A stretch of DNA of 64,000 nt. Source: Salvia splendens. Taxonomy: Eukaryota > Streptophyta > Magnoliopsida > Lamiales > Lamiaceae. Below are positions 53,958 to 64,000 of the stretch, in pieces. The stretch spans positions 4,776,501 through 4,840,500 of the forward strand of contig NC_056034.1 of assembly GCF_004379255.2 (NCBI RefSeq), in the 5' to 3' direction. Under the pieces are notes generated by a model, which was not told the origin of the DNA, searched no databases, and saw only the letters and a program-made list of their open reading frames with translations. Numbering within the stretch: the stretch's first letter is position 1; every line of letters begins with the position of its first letter. The position numbers and the translations under genes were made by a program.

Positions 53958-56020
53958 TTAGGACACAGAATTATATCTGCAGAGAACCTTGCACCTAAGC
54001 ACTTGATCAAGCACATAAAATCCAGGCATCACCATGATTTTGACTCTACTACTCCCACTCCCACCTTGTGATGATCTCTGCCTATCTCCAAATATATCCT
54101 CCATATATGCTCCATCAAACCCCATATTCTCCTCCACTCTCAGAATCCTCAAAGGCTGCTCAAACGAAAGCGCCACCAAATGCAGCAACCATATACATTT
54201 CGCAGCAACAAAGAACCCCTGCAGGAGCTGCTCTGGCCACGGCCTCGTGCACCCCAGCGTCCCAACAATGCCACTCATCTTATGATCACAGAACCTGCTC
54301 AACTCCTCACTATAATATTTGGTCCCCTTCCTCAGCACCTCATTCCAGTCCAGGTCTCTCAACGCAACGAACGACTGGAACTGCACCTGCCGGTGCTGCT
54401 GAGGGTCCAAGTGCTCCGTTGCCCCGTTCCTCCTGAAAACACAGTTCTCAAAGTCCTGGTACAGACACTGGTTTATGATGGCCTCCAAATGGTACACCAC
54501 TGCCTTGGAGTGCTTGGAGGCGAGCGACAGCTTGTACGGCTGGAGCAGCGCGTTCAAGCCAACGATCAGAGCCTCATCACTCTCCGCAACCTGCCACAAC
54601 AGAGCCTTGCAGAACTGCCTCACTGATGACCTCGCTTCAGACACCATCTGCAAGAATCCCTCCACCATTGCTTCCTCACTCACATTTTCATACATGGATA
54701 ATCTCTTAGTTTGTCTCAGAGCTTTCCTCAGCTCTTCACAGTACCCCTCCAAATGCTCCAGCTTGCCCTTGAGCTCGCCCAACGATGACCTCATCTCCGC
54801 GGCCTGACACAGCGCTGCATCCCGGCTCTCATTCGCCTCCACCAGCTCCCTCCTCAGCCTCTCCCCCCCAACTCCATCGCTCTTCTTCTTCAGCCTCAGC
54901 CACGAGGGCAGGGCCAGCCCTCTGGTCCGTGGCTGTGAGCGGAGGGAGGAGTGTGAGTCGGTCAAGGGGACGATGATGTTCGACTTCCCCCCTCTTCGGG
55001 CTAGGCCTTGCTCGGGCTCGCTGCTTATAACTGCAGGTTTGCATTTGTTGCAAGAGGAGGAGATCGATGCGATGTCGCCCATGCTGTTTCTCCTTGACTT
55101 GGAGTGATGGTGTGGGGATGATCTAACTAGATTGGTTGATGACAAGTGATGGTGATCGGCTGGACAGACATGTATGTTTGTGAGGCCTTTTCTTGAAGAT
55201 TCATTCGCGCTTGTGTAGTCGGATATGAACGATTCCTCTGCGTTTCCAACTCCGTCGCACCAACTCCCGGCGTAGCTTCGACTGTCCATCATGATTTGCT
55301 GGTATCCTGGTAATGGATCATCATCATAACTCTGTCCACATTTTCACCACAGAGTCAATGCTAATGTTTCTAAATCAGTATTTGCATAACTTGCTTCATT
55401 TTTAACCATATAACTCAGTTTGGTAGCCATATTTCCCTAAATCTATTATACCAAACATAAATGAAGTTATCTGTTCTAAACACCAATCAATGTTAGCTTA
55501 ATCATCCAAAACTATTCGGGGTACTTATTTAACATAATTTTTAACTAATCCTAAAATTCTTTGTAAATACTCTAGGTTGAAATAACTACATTGATTCACA
55601 TCTAATGTAAGAGTAGGATTGGAGAGGTTCTAATGACTAATTTTTATCGAAGAAACCATCTTATTCAAACTAGAAGGAGAAGGATAATTTGGTAACATTA
55701 AACTTGTGATATAATACTTGGTGATAAACAGAACATCCAAGCTTAGAACAACCACAATAATATCAAATATACTAATCCCCAAGATGAGATAAATAAAACA
55801 TTAATGTGAAGGAAAAGAAAAAAATACATACAGGTGTGAAAACAGGGTAATCTTGAGCAGATAAATGTGAAGCATGACGCGAAATGGGGGAAGCAGATGG
55901 AATAGCAGCGGCGGGACTGTGCTGCTGCATTAGAGCAGCATGAAGAGCCCTCAACTCCGCCGCTTTCGCCATCGCCGCTTTAATACCACTGCCGCTCTCT
56001 TCTCTATACACATCCGCCAT
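53958..56020 (-). CDS. IRKI: IRK-interacting protein-like (DUF641/GIL1 family)
   Basis: Two exons on the minus strand, 56020-55832 and 55331-53958, joined by GT-AG in phase; 520 residues. Exon 1: MADVYREESGSGIKAAMAKA, AELRALHAALMQQ, then SRHASHLSAQDYPVFTP; exon 2 continues SYDDDPLPGYQQIMMDSRSY. The middle is Ser/His-rich. A coiled coil follows (RLRRELVEANESRDAALCQA, GELKGKLEHLEGYCEELRKA), then the DUF641 region (EEAMVEGFLQMVSEARSSVR, FCKALLWQVAE) and the C-terminal domain with YQDFENCVFRRNG, ALRDLDWNEVL, FCDHKMSGIVG, VKIMVMPGFYVLDQVLRCKV. The family includes IRKI, which binds the receptor kinase IRK, and GIL1, needed in light-regulated gravitropism. An ATG three codons further upstream (56029) is possible. 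The C-terminal motif VMPGF matches the family's usual ending. Confidence 0.88.
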
Positions 56021-57215
56021 TAATAACACTCTATCTATCGCCTCATTATTTGGATTTTATTCACAGGCAACAGGCCAAAACCGAATGAATGAAATCCAAC
56101 GGCTGGATTTCGTTTGTACACACTCGTGAATGAATCATATCATTTCGTTTGAGGTATGTCGACGATTTTATCTGTCTGCTCTGAAGCAATAGAGAGAAAA
56201 GAAAAGAAAAGAAAACTGAGTGCATGTGAACCCCAATATGCAAGAAGAGGAATATTGCTTTTCACCATTTTATCATACATTTGTGATTTGTTCTTCCTTT
56301 GTTTCTTTATCCTTTTCTCTTTTAATTCCAACAAAAATCTATTTTTATCTTTTTTTGTGCAGTGGCTAAATCTGTTGTAACATGAAAATCACACAATACT
56401 CAGATTTGGTTTCTTTATCACTTTCTTTTATAATCTAAATATATCCATTCCTTCTTCAAGTAACTGTTTAAAGATGTGGCGTGTTGGTGCACTCTATATT
56501 AACTTCTGATAATAATTTATCACCATTATCAAAATAGGTGATCTATTGACTCTCTATTATCGGTATAGTGTTATCTATTCAGTGTTTATTATAGTCCTAT
56601 AAAAAATTATTTAACCGGGATAAGTTTATTTCATTATTTATTACTAGAGCGGTTGTTGTGATTAGTCCCAGTTTATTAACTTATTCAGATCTATACTGAC
56701 AATGTGACGGAGGCATAACATGACTAGTCTCTAATTTGATGATTAATTCAGGACATGATTAAAATCACAAATGGAATGGACTCTTCTTTTCTTACTATAA
56801 AGTGATTATGAAATCATATTGTCGATTGGGATTATCATAATTGTTTCCTAAAAATAAGCCTTTTTACTTTCTACGATTAATCATGTTTCACACTATGGAT
56901 TCACTAACCAAAATTTTTTTTCTGTCATTATATAATGTCTTACGATGATATTACAATGATGTATGAATTTGAATTTGGTGAATGCTAACAATCTATCGGA
57001 ATTGCAAAAAAAAAAGAAGATAAAATAATTATATTTTGATAAATAGAAAATTTATGAATTAAACCTATGATCTAAGTATGCTGCATATAAATTTCAAGTT
57101 TGACTTATCTTTCCCTATGATATTGCACCGAGGCAGAAATTTACCCATCGCACAGTGACTACAGTTTTATATACTCCATGAAAAAAAGTCTGGTTTTGGA
57201 GGGCAACTTACGATC
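56021..57215. other. promoter side of IRKI-like gene and AT-rich spacer
   Basis: The first ~200 bases are the likely promoter and 5' UTR of the minus-strand gene. The remainder to 57215 is AT-rich with no gene or bounded repeat. Confidence 0.4.
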
Positions 57216-57218
57216 TTA

Positions 57219-58066
57219 GAGCATCCACAATGGGGCGGACGACAACGCACCGTGTGGCGCGGACGACGGACGATGCGTCGTCCGCGCCCTAAGCTTAGTC
57301 CGCGGACGAAGCGCAGACGATGGCTCAGACGATGCAACGCGTTTTGTTTTTTTTTTAATTCGAAAATTTTGTTTATATAAATACCTCATCCTCAGATTTC
57401 ATTTGTAACTTTTCGATTCACTTTTCAACTCTCAAATTACGCTATAAAATGGATTCCGGTGGATACTCAAGTCCTGGTAGCCCGATATTTGGAGATGGCG
57501 CACGATGGCCGGGTACACAACCTGGTGAATATTGGTCGTTCGACGACAACACGCAGTACGACCCCGACTTCAGTACGGATTCATACGGTCTCTCTGACAT
57601 GGAGCCGTCTTCAACTCGCCCTGCCGCCCCTTCCCGTCGCGCCGCCGCCCCCTCGGCCGACAATTGCCTACTCGGATTTGGCAACGGCCTCGATGGCGCG
57701 GACGTTGTTGGATACGCACAACGCCCTTATGAAGTGTACGGATCCGACCAGAGCCGAATACCTCCAGGGGTTTATCGATGAGTTGCGCCGGAAGTTGGGG
57801 CTTTTGTAGAATAGTCAATTTTTTTTATTTATAACCATTGTAACTTTTTTTAATCAATGTATTATTTGCCGTTTCTATTTAATCGTTGTGTTTTTTAATT
57901 AGTTTGCATTTATATATTTGAAAACATTTAAATTAATTAATAAAACAATAGTAAAACCTATAGGGCGCCCCACTGCATGTGGAAGGGCAGGAGGATAAAA
58001 TGCTGACGTGTCGGTGCATAGGACGGGCTTTAGGGTGCCCCTTGGGGCGCCCCACTATGGATGCCC
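57219..58066. mobile_element. PIF/Harbinger element with internally deleted ORF1
   Basis: 848 bp, TTA at 57216-57218 and 58067-58069. TIRs: left GAGCATCCACAATGGGGCG, right (reverse complement) GGGCATCCATAGTGGGGCG. Left subterminal repeats of gcggacgac/gtcgtccgc; right ggcgcccc repeats. TATA box tatataaatacc at about 57373-57384. It carries a shortened ORF1. Confidence 0.82.
57449..57809 (+). pseudogene. ORF1 deletion derivative (N- and C-termini only)
   Basis: An ATG 75 bp after the TATA box opens MDSGGYSSPGSPIFGDGARW, EYWSFDDNTQYDPDFSTDSY, LSDMEPSSTRPAAPS; the frame runs to TGA at 57781. In another frame the ORF1-type C-terminus is readable: LLDTHNALMKCTDPTRAEYL then FIDELRRKLGLL, ending TAG at 57807-57809. 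The Myb/SANT centre is missing. So an ORF1 gene lost its middle and changed frame; it may make a short nonsense product. Confidence 0.7.
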
Positions 58067-58303
58067 TTACTCCATATGCTAAAAAATAAAAAATTACTCT
58101 ATATGCAAAGTTAGGTAAAAAGAGGTGAGGGTGGAGGGGACAGAAAAGTCCAATTGCTTTCGTAATTTCATTTTCCTTCCTGCGCTTCACAACATGGAAT
58201 TTTTGTTCTCTTTAACTATGGACCCAACCATGGATTCCAATAATTTCTGTATTGATCTGTTGGAAGTATCCGATCCAATAAAATCCCAACTAGTTTTTTA
58301 TAA

Positions 58304-58445
58304 TTCATCCATCCCTAATAAAAATATAAGTAGAATGAGTTAATAGAATGTGAGGCCTACTTATATTTATGATAAAAAAAATGGAAGTGGACAATAAATG
58401 GAGAATGGACGAACATATTAAAAGTGGACTGAGAGACGGAGAGAG
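58304..58445. mobile_element. Stowaway-like MITE, degraded ends
   Basis: Left ttcatccatccctaataaaa, right gagacggagagag followed by TA; inner ataagtaga...ctacttatat arms are inverted. Confidence 0.55.
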
Positions 58446-59039
58446 TAATATTTTATGCAACTATAGGTCTATAGCTAAGAAATGAAGCAATCACGATAAT
58501 GTTGTAACGAAGAAATAATTCCTTTTAACCTTTATTTGATGCGCTCAGACGCAGGACTTTTTTCGTGGCATAATACGGACGAGTATCATTTTGAGGTAAC
58601 ATATTTCAACATATGTAAACTTTAAAATTAGATGATATAGTATTCATTTGCTAATAAATAGGAGTAAAATTTAGAGAGTGATATATGTGTTTTGAGGTAA
58701 ACTTTAAGGAATGCGCATTATTTATTACTCTCTTTAAGAATGAAATTATAATTATATAGTATTCCGGATAGGATCATAGAGCTTTTGAAGTCATCTATTC
58801 AAAAGTTCTTGTTTTATAAAATAAATAAATTATTAATTCAACCACTCCATCTCAAAAAAGCAAACAAAGTTTGTCAACCTCCACATGGCAAAAGTGGTAT
58901 ACCGCTAGCAATTATCTCCTCGAAAAGAATTATTTATGTAATAATTTATATCATTATGCATTTATGCTAAACTCTCTTTCCCACTTAATATGATAGTATG
59001 ATTTTATTTCCATTAATTATAACATACTACATGTATTAC

Positions 59040-59345
59040 TCCTACTTTCGTCCCTCCATTTTTGAAATGAGGGATCCTATTAAGATAACCATTTTCTTTT
59101 TACACATTTATTTTGGAAAAATAACAATTAATAATTAAAGTGGAGAGAAATTAAAATAAGAAAGAGAATAATGTAGAAGAGATTATCCTCTATATTATTC
59201 TATCTCTTACTTTACTTTCTCTTCACTTTAACTATTTTATACTATCATTTTCCCAAAACATGTTTATTTCCACCTTTGTTATTTTTAATTAATGAAGCTT
59301 TGTTATTTTTAATAAATGAATTGAACATCCATACTCATTTTACTC
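59040..59345. mobile_element. inverted-repeat MITE relic
   Basis: The arms ttttggaaaaataacaatt...attaaagtggagagaaa and tttctcttcactttaact...attttcccaaaa pair across a centre near 59180. The same aaagtggaga/tctccacttta pair appears in the MITE at 62656-62891. Outer end is catttgtccctcc-like (cttcgtccctcc near 59047). Confidence 0.5.
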
Positions 59346-59920
59346 GTATTTTATTATAAAACTTGTAAGACATTTATCCATGAGCGCAGATAATACCAGC
59401 ATTATATTAGTTGAAACTTGAAAGTGAGGTTTTGCTACGATGAATGATTTTATTCACACAAGACCTCAACGTAGGGAATCTATTTACCAATAAAAAAGAA
59501 CGTTATTTGAAAGTGCAGAAAACTTTTTAACTTGAAAAGGAACTTCATTGACATTCCACTCCACTTTTATGATAATCTCCTTTTCTTTCATCCTTTTTAA
59601 AGATGATTTTGACTGTATTTCAGCACTTTATAAGGCACTCTTTTTACCCGTCCCAATATTGTAATGATTTGGAAACAACAGTAGTAATGTTTATTTCAAC
59701 TGTAAAAGTCAATAGTGATATGGTAGTGGTTGGGATTAGGGAACACGAGTTAAGCAAATTAAGGAGCAATTTATAGCTATTGTAGCTCGATATTGGATCC
59801 AATAATTCAGTTTTTCTCATTGCCTACTTTTTTTTTATCGGCTTACACCAATTAATTGTTCACGAAACCCTAGTTAGATCAACAAAGAATGTTTGCCTAG
59901 TACCTTTTCATTAATAAATA

Positions 59921-60171
59921 CTCCCCCGTCCCACATAATTTGGGACACTTTGACCGGGCACGGGTTTTAAAAAACATAATGAAAAGTGAGTTGAAAAAAT
60001 TAGTGGAATGTGGATCCTACTTTTATATATTAGTTTTATAATTAACTGTGAGTAGAAATGAGTTAGTGGAATGTGGGGTCCACTACCAAAAATGGTAAAA
60101 GTGAATTGAGTCAAATTATGTGGGACGACCCAAAATGGAAAACTGGGTCAAATTATGTGGGACGGAGGGAG
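59921..60171. mobile_element. Stowaway MITE, complete
   Basis: TA flanks (59919-59920 and 60172-60173). Ends CTCCCCCGTCCCACATAATT and AATTATGTGGGACGGAGGGAG (last bases to 60171), near-perfect inverted copies. 251 bp, non-coding. Confidence 0.85.
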
Positions 60172-61671
60172 TAGATATTATAAGTTAATAATTTTTATGC
60201 AATATATGTCTCATTTGGCAGTATCGAAAATCATGATAATCAAGATGCTTTTTAATGATAATAATTCTACCTTTGTTCGTTCTTGAATGTTTGCTTTCAC
60301 CTACTCCTTTTACAATACACTTGTATTCAGCCGTTCAAAAATTCTTTGTATTTTATTTTGTCCAAGTTATCGGATCCAAAACAACTCTATGGGCACATTT
60401 GGTTTGATTAAATTTAATTTTTTGTATCAATCAAAATTTATTATATGGAAACCGAACAGTGCGTACATTAATAAAAATTATGGTATTTCTATAATTATTG
60501 ATGTGTAAAGTCGATTAGTACTATATTAGATAGAAAAAGATAACAGCAGCTAGCAAATACAACAAAGGCAATAACATTCCAACACCACTCATTAAGAATA
60601 ACAGCTAAGAAGATGATACAAGAAATGAAAGAAGAAGCCGTGCAAAAGAAAACCAGATAAATAGTCTAACAGAGTGACCATTGAACTGCACTTAGTTTGT
60701 TGGCACTGAATGGATATAGGCTGGTCTTAAGCCCATAACGATGAAATGATAAATAGTCTAGCGATGAAATGATGAATGTCTGAGAGCATGTTCTGCATAA
60801 GGTAACCAGATAAACTTTCACTATTTTAGGTTAGCTATAATGCAGTGCTCGAGTATCACAGTTAAAACCAGAGATAAGACTTTTTAAGTTAAGTAGAAAG
60901 AGAGATAGGTGATTCCTTTTAGAGCCCAGATCAATTCCTCTTCCAATGGCAAAAAGTTGGGAGTACAACACAAGGAAAAATCAAGTACATGGTGAAACCA
61001 TAACATCTACGAATCAATAATTCTCTAGATATTATTAATCAGGAGTGTGCATGGAGCTTTTGGCTACTAATATCCCATGACTAATCATTTAACCAGCTAG
61101 CACAAATCCATGTCCTAACATAAGCTCAGTTTTAACCTCAGTATGATAATCAAACTACATCACATGGCCCAAATCCATCAATGCTATATTTTAACAATGA
61201 TGCTCCTCTAAATTAGAATCCAAATGCCCTTTCTTTTAGCTCCCCTCCCACATGCCATTTCTAAGCAAACAGTGGAAGCAAACAGCACATAAATTCATAT
61301 TTGTTGTAATGAAGACTAGAGAAATGTAATGTTCTCCTAGAGTACTAAACAAAAATTCGGAAGCCATTTTTCCACCATTCTTTATTTTTAGCAAAGGATC
61401 TAAATATGAGTAACTTACAAAAGGATGCTCATGTGTTTCCCCACAGGCTGAGAACAAATATGTTACATACCCGCTCACGATAGATACATGGTTCCTTTAT
61501 CAGAAATTCAGAAATTCTAGTAATAAACTGATTATCTCACTAGCAAACCCTCGAACTCTCCAGCACTCATTATAAATTACTGAATATAACTCATAGTTAA
61601 AAAAAAGATCAAACTAATTTAAATTCCTAATGCAAAAAAACTGATTGCAAAAGACCCGAACAGTCAAATAC

Positions 61672-61933
61672 CTTAGCAATCTTGATTTCATCCTCTACTT
61701 CATGAAGGCGGTTGTTCAATCTCCCAAACTTATTGATATTCTGTTGATCTTCCCACGTCACCTCAGTCTCCGATGCCGATGATCCCGCCTTGCTCATAAG
61801 AAAAAAAGACAGGATTTAATATACAAATTAGAAATGAAAAAAACAAAAAATAGTAGAATTACTTCTTACAGTAAAAAATTTGAAGCAGCATACATGTATG
61901 TTAGTGTGTGCAATTCTTACTCACCTGTTGCAT
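61672..61933 (-). CDS. prefoldin subunit 4, first two coding exons only
   Basis: Exon with ATG: 61933-61925 (Met-Gln-Gln, then gtgagt donor); next exon 61788-61672, in phase, giving [20 protein letters not shown] then [14 protein letters not shown], followed by a gtattt donor. This is the N-terminal coiled-coil arm of prefoldin subunit 4 (beta type), part of the hexameric chaperone that passes nascent tubulin and actin to CCT. The full protein is about 125-130 residues; only 42 are present. The remaining exons (rest of first helix, beta hairpin, second helix) are not seen in the next ~5 kb downstream on this strand. Either the 3' part is lost, or the following intron is exceptionally long. 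A matching leader exon appears at 63711-63820. Confidence 0.75.
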
Positions 61934-62483
61934 TGTAGGAATAGATGAAGGTTGAGTGCGCAGAAGAAGGCTTTACTGCCCGCACTGAAGAGAAAGGGAA
62001 ATAACAAGAACCTACACTTAGATACGAAATGGAGTATTTGAGTAGGGTGGGAAGGTACAGTTGTATACTGAAAATTGTATACCGTACCATAAATATCGTC
62101 TGAATTATGCTAAGATAAGTTAGAGCAACTCCAAGAAAAAGATAAATGAAAAGATAAAAGGCTTTACAAAGATAGAATGCTGATAAAATTTCTCAGTTCA
62201 TAAACATGTAGGATTAAAGTAGTTTTGAACAAGATGTTACTGTCCTGCTAATATTCATAAATATCCAGTTTTAAAATAGTATCCAAATCAATAAAACTCC
62301 AACACAACTAAGTAAATATCGTTCACATGTCAATCATCACACTCTAATACAAAAATAATAGAAAAAATTACAATCATGACCACATACAACACAATAGTCA
62401 ACATCTCACATCAAGTTTTGCAATGAGTAATGGTATGCTCTTCTAAGGTGCTTTTAGAATCTGCTCTCTCCCAGAAGGTTTCC

Positions 62484-62582
62484 ATCTTACATCAAGTATG
62501 TAAATCTCATACTATAAAAAAGTTATGTAAATCTCACACTATAAAAAAGTTATGTAAATCACATAAGTATAAAAAAGTTATG
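62484..62582. repeat. tandem repeat, about four 23-bp units
   Basis: Units of tatgtaaatctcacactata plus aaaaagt, the later ones diverging. Confidence 0.8.
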
Positions 62583-62655
62583 CAAAAAGTAAAATTTCAT
62601 CAACAGACAACAATATGTGATAATTCTCAGTTCATAAACATGTAGAATTAAAGTA

Positions 62656-62891
62656 CTACCTCCGTAGCGCTTTAGCAGTCCTAGTCACTTTTGAGCACTC
62701 GTTTTTGTAAAAATGATAATAAATAGTTAAAGTGGAGAAATGGTAAAGTAAGAGAGTATAATGTAGAGAAGAGTCTTCAATACATTATTCTCTCTTTTAC
62801 TTAACCATTTCTCCACTTTAACTATTTATTATCATTTTTACAAAACAAGTGCTTAAAATTGACTGGGACTGCTAAAGCGGGACGGAGGAAG
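62656..62891. mobile_element. Stowaway MITE with long TIRs
   Basis: TA at 62654-62655 and 62892-62893. Left CTACCTCCGTAGCGCTTTAG, right (reverse complement) CTTCCTCCGTCCCGCTTTAG, with pairing continuing through agtcctagtca and aaatagttaaagtggagaa. Confidence 0.85.
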
Positions 62892-63218
62892 TAGTATTGA
62901 ACAAGATTTTACTGTTCTGCTAATATTTATATATATACAGTTATTCCAGTTTAAGAAAAGATGTCTTTTCTTAACAAGTTTCTTATGTGAATGAAAGCTC
63001 AAAATATAGTTATAAAATGCAACAATCTCTTAACTTGTCATATCATGTCAAACAAACTAAACAAGCAGCTAATATATGCAGTAAGATTTGTGTCAATAGA
63101 TGAATATAATAGATTGGTGTTCCAAATTTCCAGCTATAGCAGACACATGTAATCTGGTTTTAGTTTACAAAATTTGAACGCAACTTTTAACATTACACGA
63201 TTTTCACGAAGAAAAATA

Positions 63219-63470
63219 CTCCCTCCGTCCCAGATAGTTTGTCCATTTTTCCATTTCGGTTCGTCCCATATAGTTTGTCCCATTTCATTTTTTACTAATT
63301 TTTGTAGTAGACCTCATATTCCACTAACTCATTTCAACTCACCGTTTATTATAAAACTAATATATAAAAGTAGGACTCACGCTCCACTAACTTTTTCAAT
63401 CCACTTTTCATTATATTTCTTAAAACTCATGTCCGGTCAACGTGAGACAAACTATCTGGGACGGAGGGAG
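63219..63470. mobile_element. Stowaway MITE, complete
   Basis: TA flanks at 63217-63218 and 63471-63472. Ends CTCCCTCCGTCCCAGATAGT and their inverted copy actatctgggacggagggag. 252 bp; internal phrases (ccactaact, cacttttcattat) recall the 59921-60171 element. Confidence 0.9.
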
Positions 63471-63710
63471 TAAAAGGGAAGAAGGTCCACGGTGTTTGTC
63501 TAATTTAATCCAAATATCTACCCTAGAAACAGAAAATCTAAGCCAAAAATCAAAGTGTTACATCCAACAATGAGAATAAAGGCATAACTTAGCATTTCAA
63601 CAAATGCCTAATAAGAATTTCAGTTCAAGTAACAAAAAAATCAGTAATTAAATCACTTAAAAAAGAAGACAAGAACGGCGGTGAACAGAGGTCAAAAATA
63701 AAGGTTTACC

Positions 63711-63820
63711 TGAAGAGGTGAACGGCCGTGAGCGTTGGCTAGCGGCACAAAAGATGGCCGGAGGAGAGTTGTCGACAGACAGACGAGATGAAGAGAATAG
63801 GAATTGAGGTAACGGCGTGA
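63711..63820 (-). other. probable 5' UTR exon of the prefoldin 4 locus
   Basis: GC-richer than its surroundings. On the minus strand it ends with ctcttcag before a gtaaac donor (63710), in the right order and strand to join the acceptor near 61984 upstream of the ATG exon. No ATG frame of note. The first base is a guess. Confidence 0.45.
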
Positions 63821-64000
63821 TTTTCTTCAATAATAAACTGATTTACTAGTGTTTAGTTTTATAGTAGAATAATTATATAGAAGTTCTTCTCCATTTGACA
63901 ATTAATAAAGTAAAATAAATAAATAATAGAAATATTATTGATAAAAAAATGAACTATAAAAAAATTAAAATTAAAAATGCATAATTATATAGGAATGAAT

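Larger units (their letters stand above)
58070..61671. other. AT-rich region with several MITEs, no gene seen
   Basis: Contains MITE-like segments at 58304-58445, 59040-59345 and 59921-60171. I searched the minus strand here for the missing prefoldin 4 exons (family blocks such as RFQIGEVFAHVP) and did not see them. The frames in 61.2-61.5 kb lack family signals. Confidence 0.5.
61934..63710. other. leader intron of the prefoldin 4 locus with MITEs
   Basis: Between the ATG exon (its 5' end near 61984, acceptor tcttcag) and the leader-exon donor at 63710. Holds a four-copy ~23-bp tandem repeat (aaaaaagttatgtaaatc type, 62484-62582) and two complete Stowaway MITEs. No other gene seen. Confidence 0.5.

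Noticed and set aside
57449..57781. novel 110-residue host protein
   Set aside because: It sits between TIRs with a TTA duplication, and an ORF1-type C-terminus follows in another frame; it is a deletion derivative.
61236..61478. possible third exon of prefoldin 4
   Set aside because: The translation shows none of the expected helix or beta-hairpin motifs of the family and no phase-matched splice sites.

Overview
This is nuclear DNA from a flowering plant (eudicot). Genes have many short GT-AG introns, intergenic DNA is AT-rich, and plant repeat families are abundant (copia and gypsy LTR elements, PIF/Harbinger, Stowaway with CTCCCTCCGTCC ends, MULE MITEs). The protein set is plant-typical: GATA factor, lectin receptor kinase, cell number regulator, IRK-interacting protein. 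An asterid, perhaps Lamiales, is my guess; no marker here proves it.

Genes, left to right: a decayed sterol glucosyltransferase (UGT80 type, +, 2.2-8.2 kb) with a PIF/Harbinger transposon in its stop codon; a PLAC8/cell number regulator 6-like gene (-, 11.1-14.7 kb) with a solo LTR in intron 1; a small GATA zinc-finger gene (-, 23.1-24.2 kb); NSE4 of the SMC5/6 complex (-, 27.3-28.9 kb); mitochondrial-type octanoyltransferase LIP2 (+, 32.7-33.4 kb); a CLE-like secreted peptide precursor (+, 33.9 kb); a G-type lectin receptor kinase (-, 39.8-42.2 kb); an IRKI-like DUF641 gene (-, 54.0-56.0 kb); and the first exons of prefoldin subunit 4 (-, 61.7-63.8 kb), whose remaining exons I cannot find. 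Introns were placed by reading splice sites and family similarity, not by transcripts.

The rest is mostly mobile DNA. PIF/Harbinger-type elements with TTA or TAA target duplications dominate: a 2.0 kb element with an intact DDE transposase and no second gene (8.2-10.2 kb); a separate element with an intact Myb/SANT-like ORF1 and no transposase (36.2-38.4 kb), with a related MITE inside its own right terminal repeat; a broken ORF1 element split by a solo copia LTR (42.5-45.7 kb); a broken transposase element (47.5-49.0 kb); an internally deleted ORF1 element (57.2-58.1 kb); and MITEs at 1.2, 15.4-17.1 and 30.8-31.6 kb. Between 15 and 22 kb lie two deleted gypsy elements and a 3.2 kb copia element with a perfect 5-bp duplication. 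Several insertions are nested, giving relative ages.

The genes do not form a pathway; they are unrelated single-copy-style genes. The best candidate for an unusual system is the split PIF/Harbinger set, in which the two proteins such elements need are carried by different small elements with different ends but a similarly placed TATA promoter. I saw no rRNA, CRISPR, organellar or intact tRNA genes.
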